The notes beneath the pieces were generated by a model that had not been told where the DNA came from, made no database searches, and worked only from the letters and a program-made list of their open reading frames with translations. DNA of 13,410 nucleotides, taken from positions 1 to 13,410 of the forward strand of contig CAJTPV010000054.1 of assembly GCA_910578505.1 (NCBI GenBank), read 5' to 3'. A program made the position numbers and the translations under genes. Positions 6,450 to 11,785 of this stretch are shown here, in pieces (within the stretch, counting starts at the first letter, position 1; the number at the start of each line of letters is the position of its first letter). The DNA comes from an uncultured Oscillospiraceae bacterium (GTDB taxonomy: Bacteria; Bacillota; Clostridia; Oscillospirales; Oscillospiraceae).

Positions 6450-7073
6450 TTGAATGAACGCATAAAAAAACTGCGCAAGGCACTAGACCTTACACAGCAG
6501 GCGTTCGCTGATAGGATTGGAATTCGACAGAATACAATAGCAAAGTATGAAACCAATCGTGGAACGCCCACAACATCAGTAATTTCGCTTATTGTACGCG
6601 AGTTCAACGTATCCGAGAAATGGCTCCGTACTGGTGAAGGGGAAATGTTCAACCAGTCTGTGGAAAGCACTGTAGACCGGCTGTGCGCTGAATTACACGC
6701 CAGCGAACTGGAATCTGGAATCATCCGTGCGTACTTCAGGATTGACCCAAGAATCAGGGAGCCGTTTATCCAGCGCATGATCCAGGAAATGCAGAGTGAA
6801 TATGCCGCCTTGATGCCAGTACCTGTTGACTCGGTACAGCCTGTAGGACAAAAAACGCCCGCCCCCGTTACCGAGAGTGGGCCAAAGAATGCCAATGAAA
6901 AATCGTTTATGCAGGACGTGAGGGCGATGAATCCTGGTCCGCAGGAGCAGCTTTTTGATCAGTACGATCAGATGCGCACACCGAGAGGGCAGCAGAAAGA
7001 CGCATCATCTGCTTCAGTTCCACCGACAGCTGACGATAAAGTTCCAAAATCCGAAATTCCAGATCAGTCATAA
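6450..7073 (+). CDS. XRE-family phage/ICE repressor
   Basis: This 207-residue protein starts at TTG 6450, chosen because GAGGTGAT lies four bases upstream; a GTG at 6441 is inside that ribosome site. Residues 1-60 form a Cro/CI-type HTH: LRKALDLTQQAFADRIGI, QNTIAKYE, then FNVSEKWLRTGEGEMF, the typical ending of this repressor family. A helical segment follows (RLCAELHASELESGIIRAYF and after) that could mediate oligomerisation. From about residue 130 the tail is rich in Pro, Gln, Ser and Asp and looks disordered, longer than usual for the family; it overlaps an antisense frame. No Ser-Lys autocleavage domain is visible, so induction is unlikely to be by LexA-like self-cleavage. It is divergent from the early operon, which it probably represses. 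Confidence 0.85.
   Translation: MNERIKKLRKALDLTQQAFADRIGIRQNTIAKYETNRGTPTTSVISLIVREFNVSEKWLRTGEGEMFNQSVESTVDRLCAELHASELESGIIRAYFRIDPRIREPFIQRMIQEMQSEYAALMPVPVDSVQPVGQKTPAPVTESGPKNANEKSFMQDVRAMNPGPQEQLFDQYDQMRTPRGQQKDASSASVPPTADDKVPKSEIPDQS
6907..7071 (-). CDS. Possible 54-residue antisense gene over the repressor 3' end
   Basis: A minus-strand frame starts with ATG at 7071, preceded by GGGGAAGATT, and ends at TAA 6907. The first 32 residues (MTDLEFRILELYRQLSVELK and on) read as a good amphipathic helix pair; the end is Asp, Ser and Pro rich. It is fully antisense to the repressor tail, and its start codon overlaps the repressor stop region. An extended -10 promoter lies 63 bases upstream. 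Only one of the two overlapping frames may be under selection in this part; the low-complexity repressor tail leaves room for this gene to be the real one. No family is recognised. Confidence 0.4.
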   Translation of the reverse strand: MTDLEFRILELYRQLSVELKQMMRLSAALSVCASDRTDQKAAPADQDSSPSRPA

Positions 7074-7133
7074 TCTTCCCCTTTCCGTCCCGTACTGTAC
7101 CGGCGTCCAGACTATGTATTTGCGCATGGGCAG

Positions 7134-7142
7134 AGTATAACA
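7134..7142 (-). promoter_or_regulatory. Extended -10 promoter reading toward the repressor gene
   Basis: On the minus strand the sequence TGTTATACT (7142-7134) is an extended -10 box (TGnTATACT), while the -35 region is poor. Transcription would start near 7127 and run antisense into the repressor gene, serving the 54-residue frame or acting as an antisense RNA. Confidence 0.4.
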
Positions 7143-7200
7143 TATTTTTCTGCCATTTTATAGGGAGAACAGACAGGACATGGCTGTTTTTTAACAAATA

Positions 7201-7215
7201 TTGTTCTTTTTGAGG
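7201..7215. promoter_or_regulatory. Third TTGTTCTTT copy upstream of the integrase
   Basis: TTGTTCTTTTTGAGG shares its first nine bases with both candidate operators in the divergent region. It follows a local palindrome AACAAATATTGTT (7193-7205). It could link integrase-side transcription to the repressor. One end of the motif (CAA) is missing, so this is weaker than the other two copies. Confidence 0.3.
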
Positions 7216-7252
7216 AGGAAATAGTAAATAAGTGGAAAATTGATAGAAAAAA

Positions 7253-7324
7253 CCGCCCCCGGTGCTACCAACACCGAGAGCGGCTATAGAGGGTGAAAGG
7301 TTTTGACACGCCCCTTCACCCTCT
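7253..7324 (+). other. Paired hairpins between repressor and integrase
   Basis: Two successive hairpins are visible. The first has CCGC/GCGG outer pairs (7253-7256 with 7280-7283), a small internal loop, a CGGTG/CACCG inner stem and loop CTACCAA. The second pairs AGAGGGTGAA (7288-7297) with TTCACCCTCT (7315-7324), adds two GC pairs beyond one mismatch, and is followed by CATTTTATC. The second could terminate rightward transcription from the repressor; together they could be a structured leader or small RNA. The loop of the second contains TTGACA, a possible -35. The rest of the 7074-7396 gap is AT-rich leader with no gene on the plus strand. Confidence 0.5.
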
Positions 7325-7396
7325 CATTTTATCACATTATGCGCCATTTGACAAGTAAATTGAATAAAAAAGTTATAAAATGGGAGGAATACAACT

Positions 7397-8791
7397 ATGG
7401 CAACTATAGAAAAGCGAGGAAAAGCTTACCGGATCACGGTCTCACTTGGCTATGACGTGGACGGGAAACAGATCAAGGAACGCATGACCTGGACTCCCGA
7501 TCCCGGAATGTCGGAGAGGGCAATCAAGATCGAGCTGAACAAAGTTGCTGTCCGCTTTGAGGATCAGTGCCGCCAGCGTGGCGTCCGGGGCGGGAACATC
7601 CGTCTGGATCAATTCGCGGAGCAATGGTTCACCGACTACGCTGAGCAGCAGCTGAAGCCCAGAACCGTGGCTCATTACCGATTCCTCTACCAGCGTGTCC
7701 GGCAGGGCCTGGGGCATTTGCAGCTGGAAAAGATCACGCCCCGCCACCTGACCGCCTTTTATAGCGCCCTTTCTGAAGAGGGAATCCGGGCAGATGTTCG
7801 ATATTTGTGTAAGCAGGACTTCAAAGCCTACATGGCCGAGCGGGGCATGAAGCAGGCGGAGCTTGTAACAGCCTCCGGTCTGGGGAGTACCACAGTGGAG
7901 AAGCTCTATGCCGGGAAACCTGTCGCGCTGAAGACTGCGCAGCTGGTGTGTGATGCACTCCACGTAAAGCTGGCCGCACTATTTGTTCCAGAGGACACCA
8001 CGCCGCTTTCGGGGAAAACAATGCTGCACTACCATCGGTTCATTTCGTCCATGCTGGAGACGGCGATACAGTGGCAAATGATCTCGGAGAATCCCTGTAG
8101 CCGTATCAAGGCCCCCAGGAGCGATACCGGGGAAACCAGGTATCTGGACGAGGCAGAGGCGGCACAACTGATCCAGGCCCTTGACGGGGAGCCTCCGCTC
8201 TACAGGACGGCTGTTCTCCTGCTGCTCAATACCGGCCTGCGCCGCGGCGAACTGTGTGCCTTGCAGTGGAGCGACCTCGACTTTGAAAAGGGCACCCTCC
8301 AGGTTCGGCAGAGCGCAACCTATCTGGCGGGGCAGGGGGTGGTAGTAGATACCCCCAAAACACATGCCTCCGCAAGAGTCATCAGGCTCCCGGCATCCTG
8401 CATTCCGATGCTGCGGCAGTACAGAGCGGCCCAGCTTGAAGCGCGGCTGTCTGTTGGCGATCAGTGGGAGGATAACGACTTTGTATTTGCCACTTGGAAC
8501 GGAAAGGCGCTGCGGCCTGATACACTGACCAAGTGGTTTCGGAAATTCATCGACCGGAACGGTCTGCCTCCTATTACGCTCCACGGGCTCCGCCATACGA
8601 ACGCGACCTTGCTGATCGCCGCCGGCATAAACCTCCGCACCGTCTCCGGGAGGCTGGGGCATTCGAGAGCGGCCACGACCGCCAATATTTATGCCCATGC
8701 CATCCAATCCGCCGACGCAGCTGCGGCAGATGCCATTGATGACGTGCTGTCTCCGAAGCCAAAAAAAGGACGGAATCCGGCGGTATCCTGA
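7397..8791 (+). CDS. int: Tyrosine site-specific integrase with inserted XRE-like HTH
   Basis: This 464-residue phage/ICE-type tyrosine recombinase inserts and excises element A at the adjacent tRNA-Arg. ATG 7397 has GGGAGG nine bases upstream. Residues 1-60 resemble an arm-binding domain (IEKRGKAYRITVSLG). Residues 68-130 and 200-240 form the SAM-like core-binding domain. Between them, about residues 133-200, is an extra HTH of the XRE type (MAERGMKQAELVTASGLG, TVEKLYAG, CDALHVKLAALF). The catalytic domain has R282 (TGLRRGEL), K321 (TPKTHASAR), H396 and R399 (HGLRH), H422 (LGH) and Y432 (NIYAH), so the full active-site set is present. The gene points to the tRNA 3' end and is followed by tandem repeats. 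It is probably active. Confidence 0.95.
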   Translation: MATIEKRGKAYRITVSLGYDVDGKQIKERMTWTPDPGMSERAIKIELNKVAVRFEDQCRQRGVRGGNIRLDQFAEQWFTDYAEQQLKPRTVAHYRFLYQRVRQGLGHLQLEKITPRHLTAFYSALSEEGIRADVRYLCKQDFKAYMAERGMKQAELVTASGLGSTTVEKLYAGKPVALKTAQLVCDALHVKLAALFVPEDTTPLSGKTMLHYHRFISSMLETAIQWQMISENPCSRIKAPRSDTGETRYLDEAEAAQLIQALDGEPPLYRTAVLLLLNTGLRRGELCALQWSDLDFEKGTLQVRQSATYLAGQGVVVDTPKTHASARVIRLPASCIPMLRQYRAAQLEARLSVGDQWEDNDFVFATWNGKALRPDTLTKWFRKFIDRNGLPPITLHGLRHTNATLLIAAGINLRTVSGRLGHSRAATTANIYAHAIQSADAAAADAIDDVLSPKPKKGRNPAVS

Positions 8792-8797
8792 GTATCG

Positions 8798-8830
8798 TAA
8801 AACCCCGATAAACCCCAAATAAACCCCAAG
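8798..8830. repeat. Tandem AAACCCC repeats, candidate integrase arm sites
   Basis: Three consecutive copies of a TAAACCCCAAA-like unit have their CCCC blocks at 8803, 8813 and 8824, that is 10 to 11 bases apart, one helical turn. They start 7 bases after the integrase stop and lie between it and the tRNA. Arm-type binding sites for the integrase N-terminal domain are expected here. The assignment is by position and periodicity only. Confidence 0.5.
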
Positions 8831-8869
8831 CCGAAAACGCGGGTGGTTTTGTCGCGCCCAAAAGTAGCG

Positions 8870-8900
8870 AAAAACCGCCGATTCACTAAGGAATCAGCGG
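8870..8900 (-). terminator. Rho-independent terminator of tRNA-Arg
   Basis: CCGC-c-GATTC (8875-8884) pairs with GAATC-a-GCGG (8891-8900) around a six-base loop, with one C-A mismatch. On the minus strand the stem is followed by TTTTT (8874-8870). It sits 7 bases past the encoded CCA end of the tRNA. If the attachment core is in the tRNA, this terminator is supplied by the element. Confidence 0.75.
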
Positions 8901-8906
8901 CTTTCC

Positions 8907-8945
8907 TGGCACGCCGTGAGGGATTCGAACCCCCGGCCTTCTGGT
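8907..8945. other. Presumed attachment site in the tRNA 3' half
   Basis: The integrase gene is directed at this end and its presumed arm sites lie just before it, so strand exchange is expected within the 3' half of the tRNA (T arm to anticodon stem), as for many tRNA-specific tyrosine integrases. The exact core cannot be set because the matching direct repeat at the far end of the element is outside the window. Confidence 0.45.
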
Positions 8946-8983
8946 CCGTAGCCAGACGCTCTATCCAGCTGAGCTAACGGCGC
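8907..8983 (-). tRNA. tRNA-Arg(ACG)
   Basis: The minus strand folds as a complete 77-base tRNA including an encoded CCA. The acceptor arm pairs GCGCCGT with ACGGCGT, with a terminal G-U, and the discriminator is G. The D arm contains GCTCAGCTGGATAGAGC, the anticodon stem TCTGG/CCAGA holds loop CTACGGA with anticodon ACG, and the T arm is GGGGGTTCGAATCCCT. A34 is normally converted to inosine so that it reads CGU, CGC and CGA. It has its own promoter and terminator and serves as the integration target of element A. Confidence 0.97.
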
Positions 8984-9006
8984 ATGTCCTCTTAGACAGC
9001 TCATAC

Positions 9007-9035
9007 AATATACCACACATCTTTCCAAAATGCAA
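9007..9035 (-). promoter_or_regulatory. tRNA-Arg promoter
   Basis: On the minus strand TTGCAT (9035-9030) and TATATT (9012-9007) are separated by 17 bases. Transcription would start near 9000, about 17 bases before the mature tRNA 5' end. The surrounding AT-rich tract (9036-9080) may act as an UP element. No other gene is seen in 8984-9274. Confidence 0.8.
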
Positions 9036-9117
9036 TAGAAAAATGAAAAGTTTTCAAAATAATTTTTGATTTTCCTCTTACCCGCCGTGATTGTAGGCCG
9101 GGCTTGGATGCTATAGA

Positions 9118-9168
9118 GGCCGCAAACCCGCATGAATACTACGTTTTTGCAGGTCTGCGGCCCCTTTT
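9118..9168 (+). terminator. Terminator-like hairpin right of the tRNA
   Basis: GGCCGCA-a-ACC (9118-9128) pairs with GGT-c-TGCGGCC (9152-9162) around a 23-base loop, followed on the plus strand by CCTTTT. No plus-strand gene feeds into it, so it may be a relic of an older insertion or a structural element at the second element's end. The T tract is short. Confidence 0.35.
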
Positions 9169-9200
9169 CGTCCGCTTGGGATTACGGGATAAAACGGCCA

Positions 9201-9222
9201 ATGGTGCCCAAATGGTGCCCAA
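9201..9222. repeat. Exact tandem 11-bp repeat, candidate arm site of the lost integrase
   Basis: ATGGTGCCCAA occurs twice in direct tandem with no gap. It lies about 53 bases downstream of the stop of the truncated integrase remnant, mirroring the AAACCCC repeats that follow the intact integrase, and shares the CCCAA end. It is probably an arm-type site of the second element's recombinase. Confidence 0.45.
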
Positions 9223-9274
9223 ATTCAGCGAACCCTTGTAAAAGGTTGCGGGAAGCTATAAAAAGATAGTGCCG

Positions 9275-9757
9275 TTACAGCTCCATTTCATGGGCTTTTT
9301 TCTTTGTGGTGCCCTTGGCGGCTTTGGGGGCGGTCGCCTCCCTTTTGGGCGACGCCGTTTCTTTCAATGCGCCGTGATACGCTTCCAGCACCTCCTTTTT
9401 CCGCTTAAACCGCACATCTACATAGCGGGCGGTGACAGCCTCATAGTTCATTGACAAACCCAGCGACGCATTGATACCGGCCAGGGTATGCCCCAAAATT
9501 TCGCCCACCGTATAGAAGTCGCCGGTAAGTTGGTGCATATTGGTGGCCGCGCTGTGCCGCAGATCGTGAAATCTGATACGAGGCAGGCAGACATAGGGGT
9601 TGCCATACTCGTCATACAGCGTCCGGGTGCAGAGCTTGTTTATGTAGCCCTCGTAGTACCGCAAGACCTGTTCCACGGCTCCGGCGTCCCCGGCGCGGGC
9701 GGCTTCGATCACCGGCATGGGGAGAAGCGCCCGGCCCTTGTAGCTGGGGTTCATCAT
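9275..9757 (-). pseudogene. Chimeric ORF: ICE HTH protein start fused to tyrosine-recombinase C-terminus
   Basis: The 160-residue frame has two unrelated parts. Residues 1-56 (PSYKGRALLPMPVIEAARAG and on to LYDEYGNPYV) match the start of the small HTH protein that follows the sigma-like gene in Tn916/Tn1549-like elements. From about residue 58 (LPRIRFHDLRHSAATNMH) the sequence is the end of a tyrosine integrase, with H64, R67 and H68, LGH (88-90) and the nucleophile candidate Y112 (TARYVDV), then a Lys/Ala tail. The first catalytic Arg, the Lys hairpin and all DNA-binding domains of the integrase are missing, so it cannot recombine DNA. The start has GGGAGG upstream and follows the sigma-like gene by 6 bases. 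The fusion is in frame near 9589 and may still be translated. Confidence 0.8.
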
Positions 9758-9763
9758 CCGCGC

Positions 9764-10192
9764 TCAACCTCCCTTTGGCATCAACGCCGTCAATTTGTTC
9801 CGCAGTTCATCCAGCGTTTTCTTCCTGCGCCGCTGGACGGCGCTGCGGGACATACCCACAAGGCTGCCGATCTCGGCGTCGCCCAAATCCAGCACGAAAC
9901 GCAAAATCAAAATGCTTTGCGTCTGTGCGGACAGGCTGGCAAAGGCATCGGCCACAAGCTCGTTGTTGATGTGCAGGTCATATCCATGCGACGAGAAAGT
10001 GTAACTGTCGCTGGGGTAGTGATCTACCGTAGAGAGCTTGTCCATATCTGCCTGCGACAAGGCGCTGATCGACACCTGCCGGTCACGCTGGCGCTTTAAG
10101 CCGCGCCGGTAGTTATGGGCCTCGTTCCGCAGTACCGACTTGCAAAAGGCGTCAAACCGGCACTCGTCATAGCTGCGGGGGATAGCATCCAT
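9764..10192 (-). CDS. Sigma-70-like regulator of ICE type
   Basis: This 142-residue protein is the sigma-70-like regulator found next to HTH, xis and int genes in Tn916/Tn1549-type elements. The N-terminal half (CRFDAFCKSVLRNEAHNY) resembles the short region 2 of that family. Residues 80-133 are a region 4 HTH: LVADAFASLSAQTQSILILR, then DLGDAEIGSLVGMSRSAVQRRRKKTLDELR. Members are thought to control transfer or excision genes of their own element. The ATG at 10192 has GGGGGTGAG immediately upstream. It is still intact although the integrase it accompanies is truncated, so it could be a remnant now acting alone or on other elements. Confidence 0.85.
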   Translation of the reverse strand: MDAIPRSYDECRFDAFCKSVLRNEAHNYRRGLKRQRDRQVSISALSQADMDKLSTVDHYPSDSYTFSSHGYDLHINNELVADAFASLSAQTQSILILRFVLDLGDAEIGSLVGMSRSAVQRRRKKTLDELRNKLTALMPKGG

Positions 10193-10196
10193 CTTC

Positions 10197-10247
10197 TCAC
10201 CCCCTTTCCTCGGGGATGGTGGTGGTTCTCTCCCTTTCCGCTAACAT
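10197..10247 (-). CDS. Possible 16-codon leader peptide of the sigma-like gene
   Basis: A frame from ATG 10247 to TGA 10197 encodes MLAERERTTTIPEERG. Its stop lies inside the ribosome site of the sigma-like gene, two bases before ATG 10192, so translation could be coupled. It has three consecutive Thr codons but no strong SD of its own. It may be chance. Confidence 0.25.
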   Translation of the reverse strand: MLAERERTTTIPEERG

Positions 10248-10334
10248 GACACCGGCAACGTCGTCTGCTACCCGCTAAAAGCCCCCTTTGCGAAAATAAT
10301 TTTTTTTGATCGGCACAGACCGTAGGAAACGACA

Positions 10335-10368
10335 AAAATCGCCCGGCAGGTCGCAGACCTACCGGGCG
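10335..10368 (-). terminator. Terminator upstream of the sigma-like gene
   Basis: CGCCCGG-c-AGGTC (10340-10352) pairs with GACCT-a-CCGGGCG (10356-10368) around a GCA loop; on the minus strand it is followed by ATTTTTG. It separates the ABC operon from the sigma-like gene. It could also be an attenuator in a long leader of the sigma-like gene, since the next 90 bases hold an A/T tract and the leader frame. Confidence 0.7.
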
Positions 10369-10502
10369 GAGAACGGGAATATGATTGCACTTTATGGCTG
10401 TGTATAGTTCATACTCATGGCCGGAATATTCCAAGGCGGGGGACGGGCTTCTTTTGACGGTTCAAACTCTGTCAAATCGTGTCGAACGGTTATGTACTTC
10501 AT

Positions 10503-10526
10503 GGCGGCTGCCTCCTATCAGCCGCC
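10503..10526. repeat. Perfect 8-bp inverted repeat
   Basis: GGCGGCTG (10503-10510) pairs with CAGCCGCC (10519-10526) around eight bases. There is no T tract on either strand. It is the first of three hairpins in the 10369-10704 gene-free stretch. Apart from a weak plus-strand frame (ATG 10394 to 10582, no ribosome site), I see no gene there. Confidence 0.5.
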
Positions 10527-10563
10527 GTATCTGTCAGCGTTACCGCGTCACTCTTTTGGGGGA

Positions 10564-10600
10564 TAAAAGAACGGCGGCTTAGATTTGTAAGCCGTCGTTC
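10564..10600 (-). terminator. Terminator of the ABC transporter operon
   Basis: GAACGGCGGCTTA (10569-10581) pairs with TAAGCCGTCGTTC (10588-10600), 13 pairs with one G-U, around a six-base loop. On the minus strand the stem is followed by TTTTAT. It lies about 105 bases past the last gene of the operon and is the likely end of its transcript. Confidence 0.6.
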
Positions 10601-10621
10601 GCAAATGGGCGTGATTATAGA

Positions 10622-10668
10622 CTGCTGCACGACGGCTTTTTTTCTTTTGCCGTCGTGCGGCAGTTTTT
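10622..10668 (+). terminator. Strong hairpin with plus-strand T tract
   Basis: A 15-bp stem pairs CTGCTGCACGACGGC (10622-10636) with GCCGTCGTGCGGCAG (10649-10663), with a T-rich loop, followed on the plus strand by TTTTT. On the minus strand there is no T tract. It could stop rightward transcription from entering the ABC operon antisense, while the next hairpin stops the operon itself. Confidence 0.6.
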
Positions 10669-10704
10669 CAAATATTGGCTATATGGCAGTTTCCCGATCT
10701 GTTA

Positions 10705-11004
10705 TTACTGCAAAAAGTTGAGAACCAAGGCAAGGGCGACAATCCCCAGCATCATCAGCACCAGCGCCACGCTGATTACTGAGGACATGATGTTGACGGC
10801 GCTTCGGCTTTCCTCGCTTTTCACGCAGATCACGGAGAGCAGAAGGCCCGACAGTACAAGGACAATGTTGCAGACCGCCCAAACTGTGCGTACACCATCC
10901 GGCAGGGTGATTTTCAGAAACACCGGGACAAGGGTTGCCAGCGGCAGCAGACTGACAATCAGCGCCGCCAGACTGAGCTTTTGAAGCTTTTTTGTGACTT
11001 CCAT
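10705..11004 (-). CDS. Small membrane protein of the ABC operon
   Basis: This 99-residue protein has three predicted membrane segments, about residues 10-31, 39-61 and 72-97, with a short basic N-terminus and the charged loop KSEESRS between the last two. It follows the second permease gene by four bases, with GAGGT of that gene's end serving as its ribosome site, so it is the last gene of the operon. I do not recognise a family; small membrane partners encoded next to lantibiotic-immunity transporters exist, so an accessory role in peptide protection is plausible. No lipobox is seen, so it is not a LanI-type lipoprotein. Confidence 0.75.
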   Translation of the reverse strand: MEVTKKLQKLSLAALIVSLLPLATLVPVFLKITLPDGVRTVWAVCNIVLVLSGLLLSVICVKSEESRSAVNIMSSVISVALVLMMLGIVALALVLNFLQ

Positions 11005-11008
11005 ACGA

Positions 11009-11773
11009 TTACCTCATTTCCTTTTTTCCAAATTGTGTGATTGACAGGGCAAGCAGGACAGCAAATACAGCGATTGCACAGGGCAGGAAAGGCATCAACG
11101 CAAATGCGGCATCAGAGGTTTCCGCCGTAAAATCGTGTAGAGAACAGGACACCAGATAACCGCTGTAACAGTAGGGATAAGCAATCCAGAGCGGCGTGTT
11201 GGCGACCAGAATACCGGGGATAACCAGCAGCAGGTTTAGCCCCACGGAAAGCAGAGGCTTTTCAAATAACACCGTGATTGCCCACATTGCCGCCAAACAT
11301 GGGAGCATCGTCAGAAACAGCCCCACGCACCATTTCAGAAGATAGAGAACAGGCAATGTTTCTGTAATACCCATTGTGGAAGTAGCCAGCATACCGGCAA
11401 CTACGAACACCGCCAGAAAGACAACCATTTCCATGAATAGATAGAACATCAGGACACAAAACTTTGCCAGGGAAAGGGCTTTCCGGCTCACCGGCAGGGC
11501 CAGCATTTTCAGGATGCCATTGTTCTGCGTTTCCCGCCCCGCAATCATCACGCATACCACGATCATGCTGAACGGCAGCAGATAGTAGGCGTAGACCAGG
11601 GCGCTTTGAATGAACATAGCGGGCCATGCGTTGGTGTACTCCGGCGTGAAATACCGGCTTAATGCGGCCACCCCGGAGGCCACTACCAGCAGCGGGGCAA
11701 TAAAAATCAGCGGAACGATCTTTGAGCGTTTCACTTTCATAAACTCAATGCCGAGCAAATCCAAAAAGTTCAT
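11009..11773 (-). CDS. ABC transporter permease, MutG/LanG-like
   Basis: This 254-residue membrane protein has six predicted helices at about residues 20-38, 58-78, 104-129, 144-168, 174-192 and 225-246. The cytoplasmic segment between helices 2 and 3 carries the motif GRETQNNGILKMLALPVSR (79-97), the coupling region of ABC-2 type permeases of the BcrB/LanEG class. With the neighbouring permease and the ATPase it would form an exporter that removes a lantibiotic or similar peptide from the membrane. ATG 11773 has AAAGGAGG six bases upstream and lies 12 bases after the first permease gene. It is close in size to known LanG proteins. The substrate is not shown by sequence. Confidence 0.85.
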   Translation of the reverse strand: MNFLDLLGIEFMKVKRSKIVPLIFIAPLLVVASGVAALSRYFTPEYTNAWPAMFIQSALVYAYYLLPFSMIVVCVMIAGRETQNNGILKMLALPVSRKALSLAKFCVLMFYLFMEMVVFLAVFVVAGMLATSTMGITETLPVLYLLKWCVGLFLTMLPCLAAMWAITVLFEKPLLSVGLNLLLVIPGILVANTPLWIAYPYCYSGYLVSCSLHDFTAETSDAAFALMPFLPCAIAVFAVLLALSITQFGKKEMR

Positions 11774-11785
11774 GCGGCTCCTCCT

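Larger units (their letters stand above)
1..8930. mobile_element. Integrase end of an integrated prophage or ICE (element A)
   Basis: The block has the standard order of an integrated element: tRNA 3' end, integrase, repressor, then a long divergent early operon. All operon genes are small, overlapping and accessory in type (PcfJ, PcfK-like, DUF3102, excisionase-like, zinc ribbons). The right boundary is placed within the 3' half of tRNA-Arg because tyrosine integrases of this class commonly use that site; no duplicate of the tRNA end is visible, so the other end is outside the window. Structural phage genes or conjugation genes, which would decide the element type, are not in view. PcfJ and PcfK are named from a conjugative plasmid but also occur in phages. 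Confidence 0.7.
9201..10247 (-). mobile_element. Truncated integrase end of a second ICE-like element (element B)
   Basis: The gene order sigma-like regulator, HTH protein, integrase, end repeats is that of the integrase end of Tn916/Tn1549-type conjugative transposons. Here an internal deletion fused the HTH gene to the integrase 3' end, so this end cannot encode a working recombinase. It lies on the opposite side of the tRNA from element A and points toward it. The ABC transporter operon further right may be cargo of the same element. Confidence 0.6.

Noticed and set aside
7353..7384. TTGACA with TATAAA just before the integrase as its promoter
   Set aside because: The spacing is 20 bases and the start point would fall on the integrase ribosome site, so the transcript would lose it.
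7979..8818. Minus-strand frame of 279 codons
   Set aside because: It is antisense to the integrase catalytic domain, which has all active-site residues.
8894..9133. Minus-strand frame of 79 codons across the tRNA
   Set aside because: Most of its C-terminal half is the translated tRNA-Arg sequence, a known source of false genes; it has no ribosome site.
10096..10434. Minus-strand frame of 112 codons upstream of the sigma-like gene
   Set aside because: It runs through a terminator hairpin and the sigma gene's ribosome site in another frame; composition (many Arg, His, Gly) is not protein-like.
10394..10582. Plus-strand frame of 62 codons (MAVYSSYSWPEYS...)
   Set aside because: It precedes a plus-strand terminator, which is suggestive, but it has no ribosome site and ends inside a hairpin; no family recognised.
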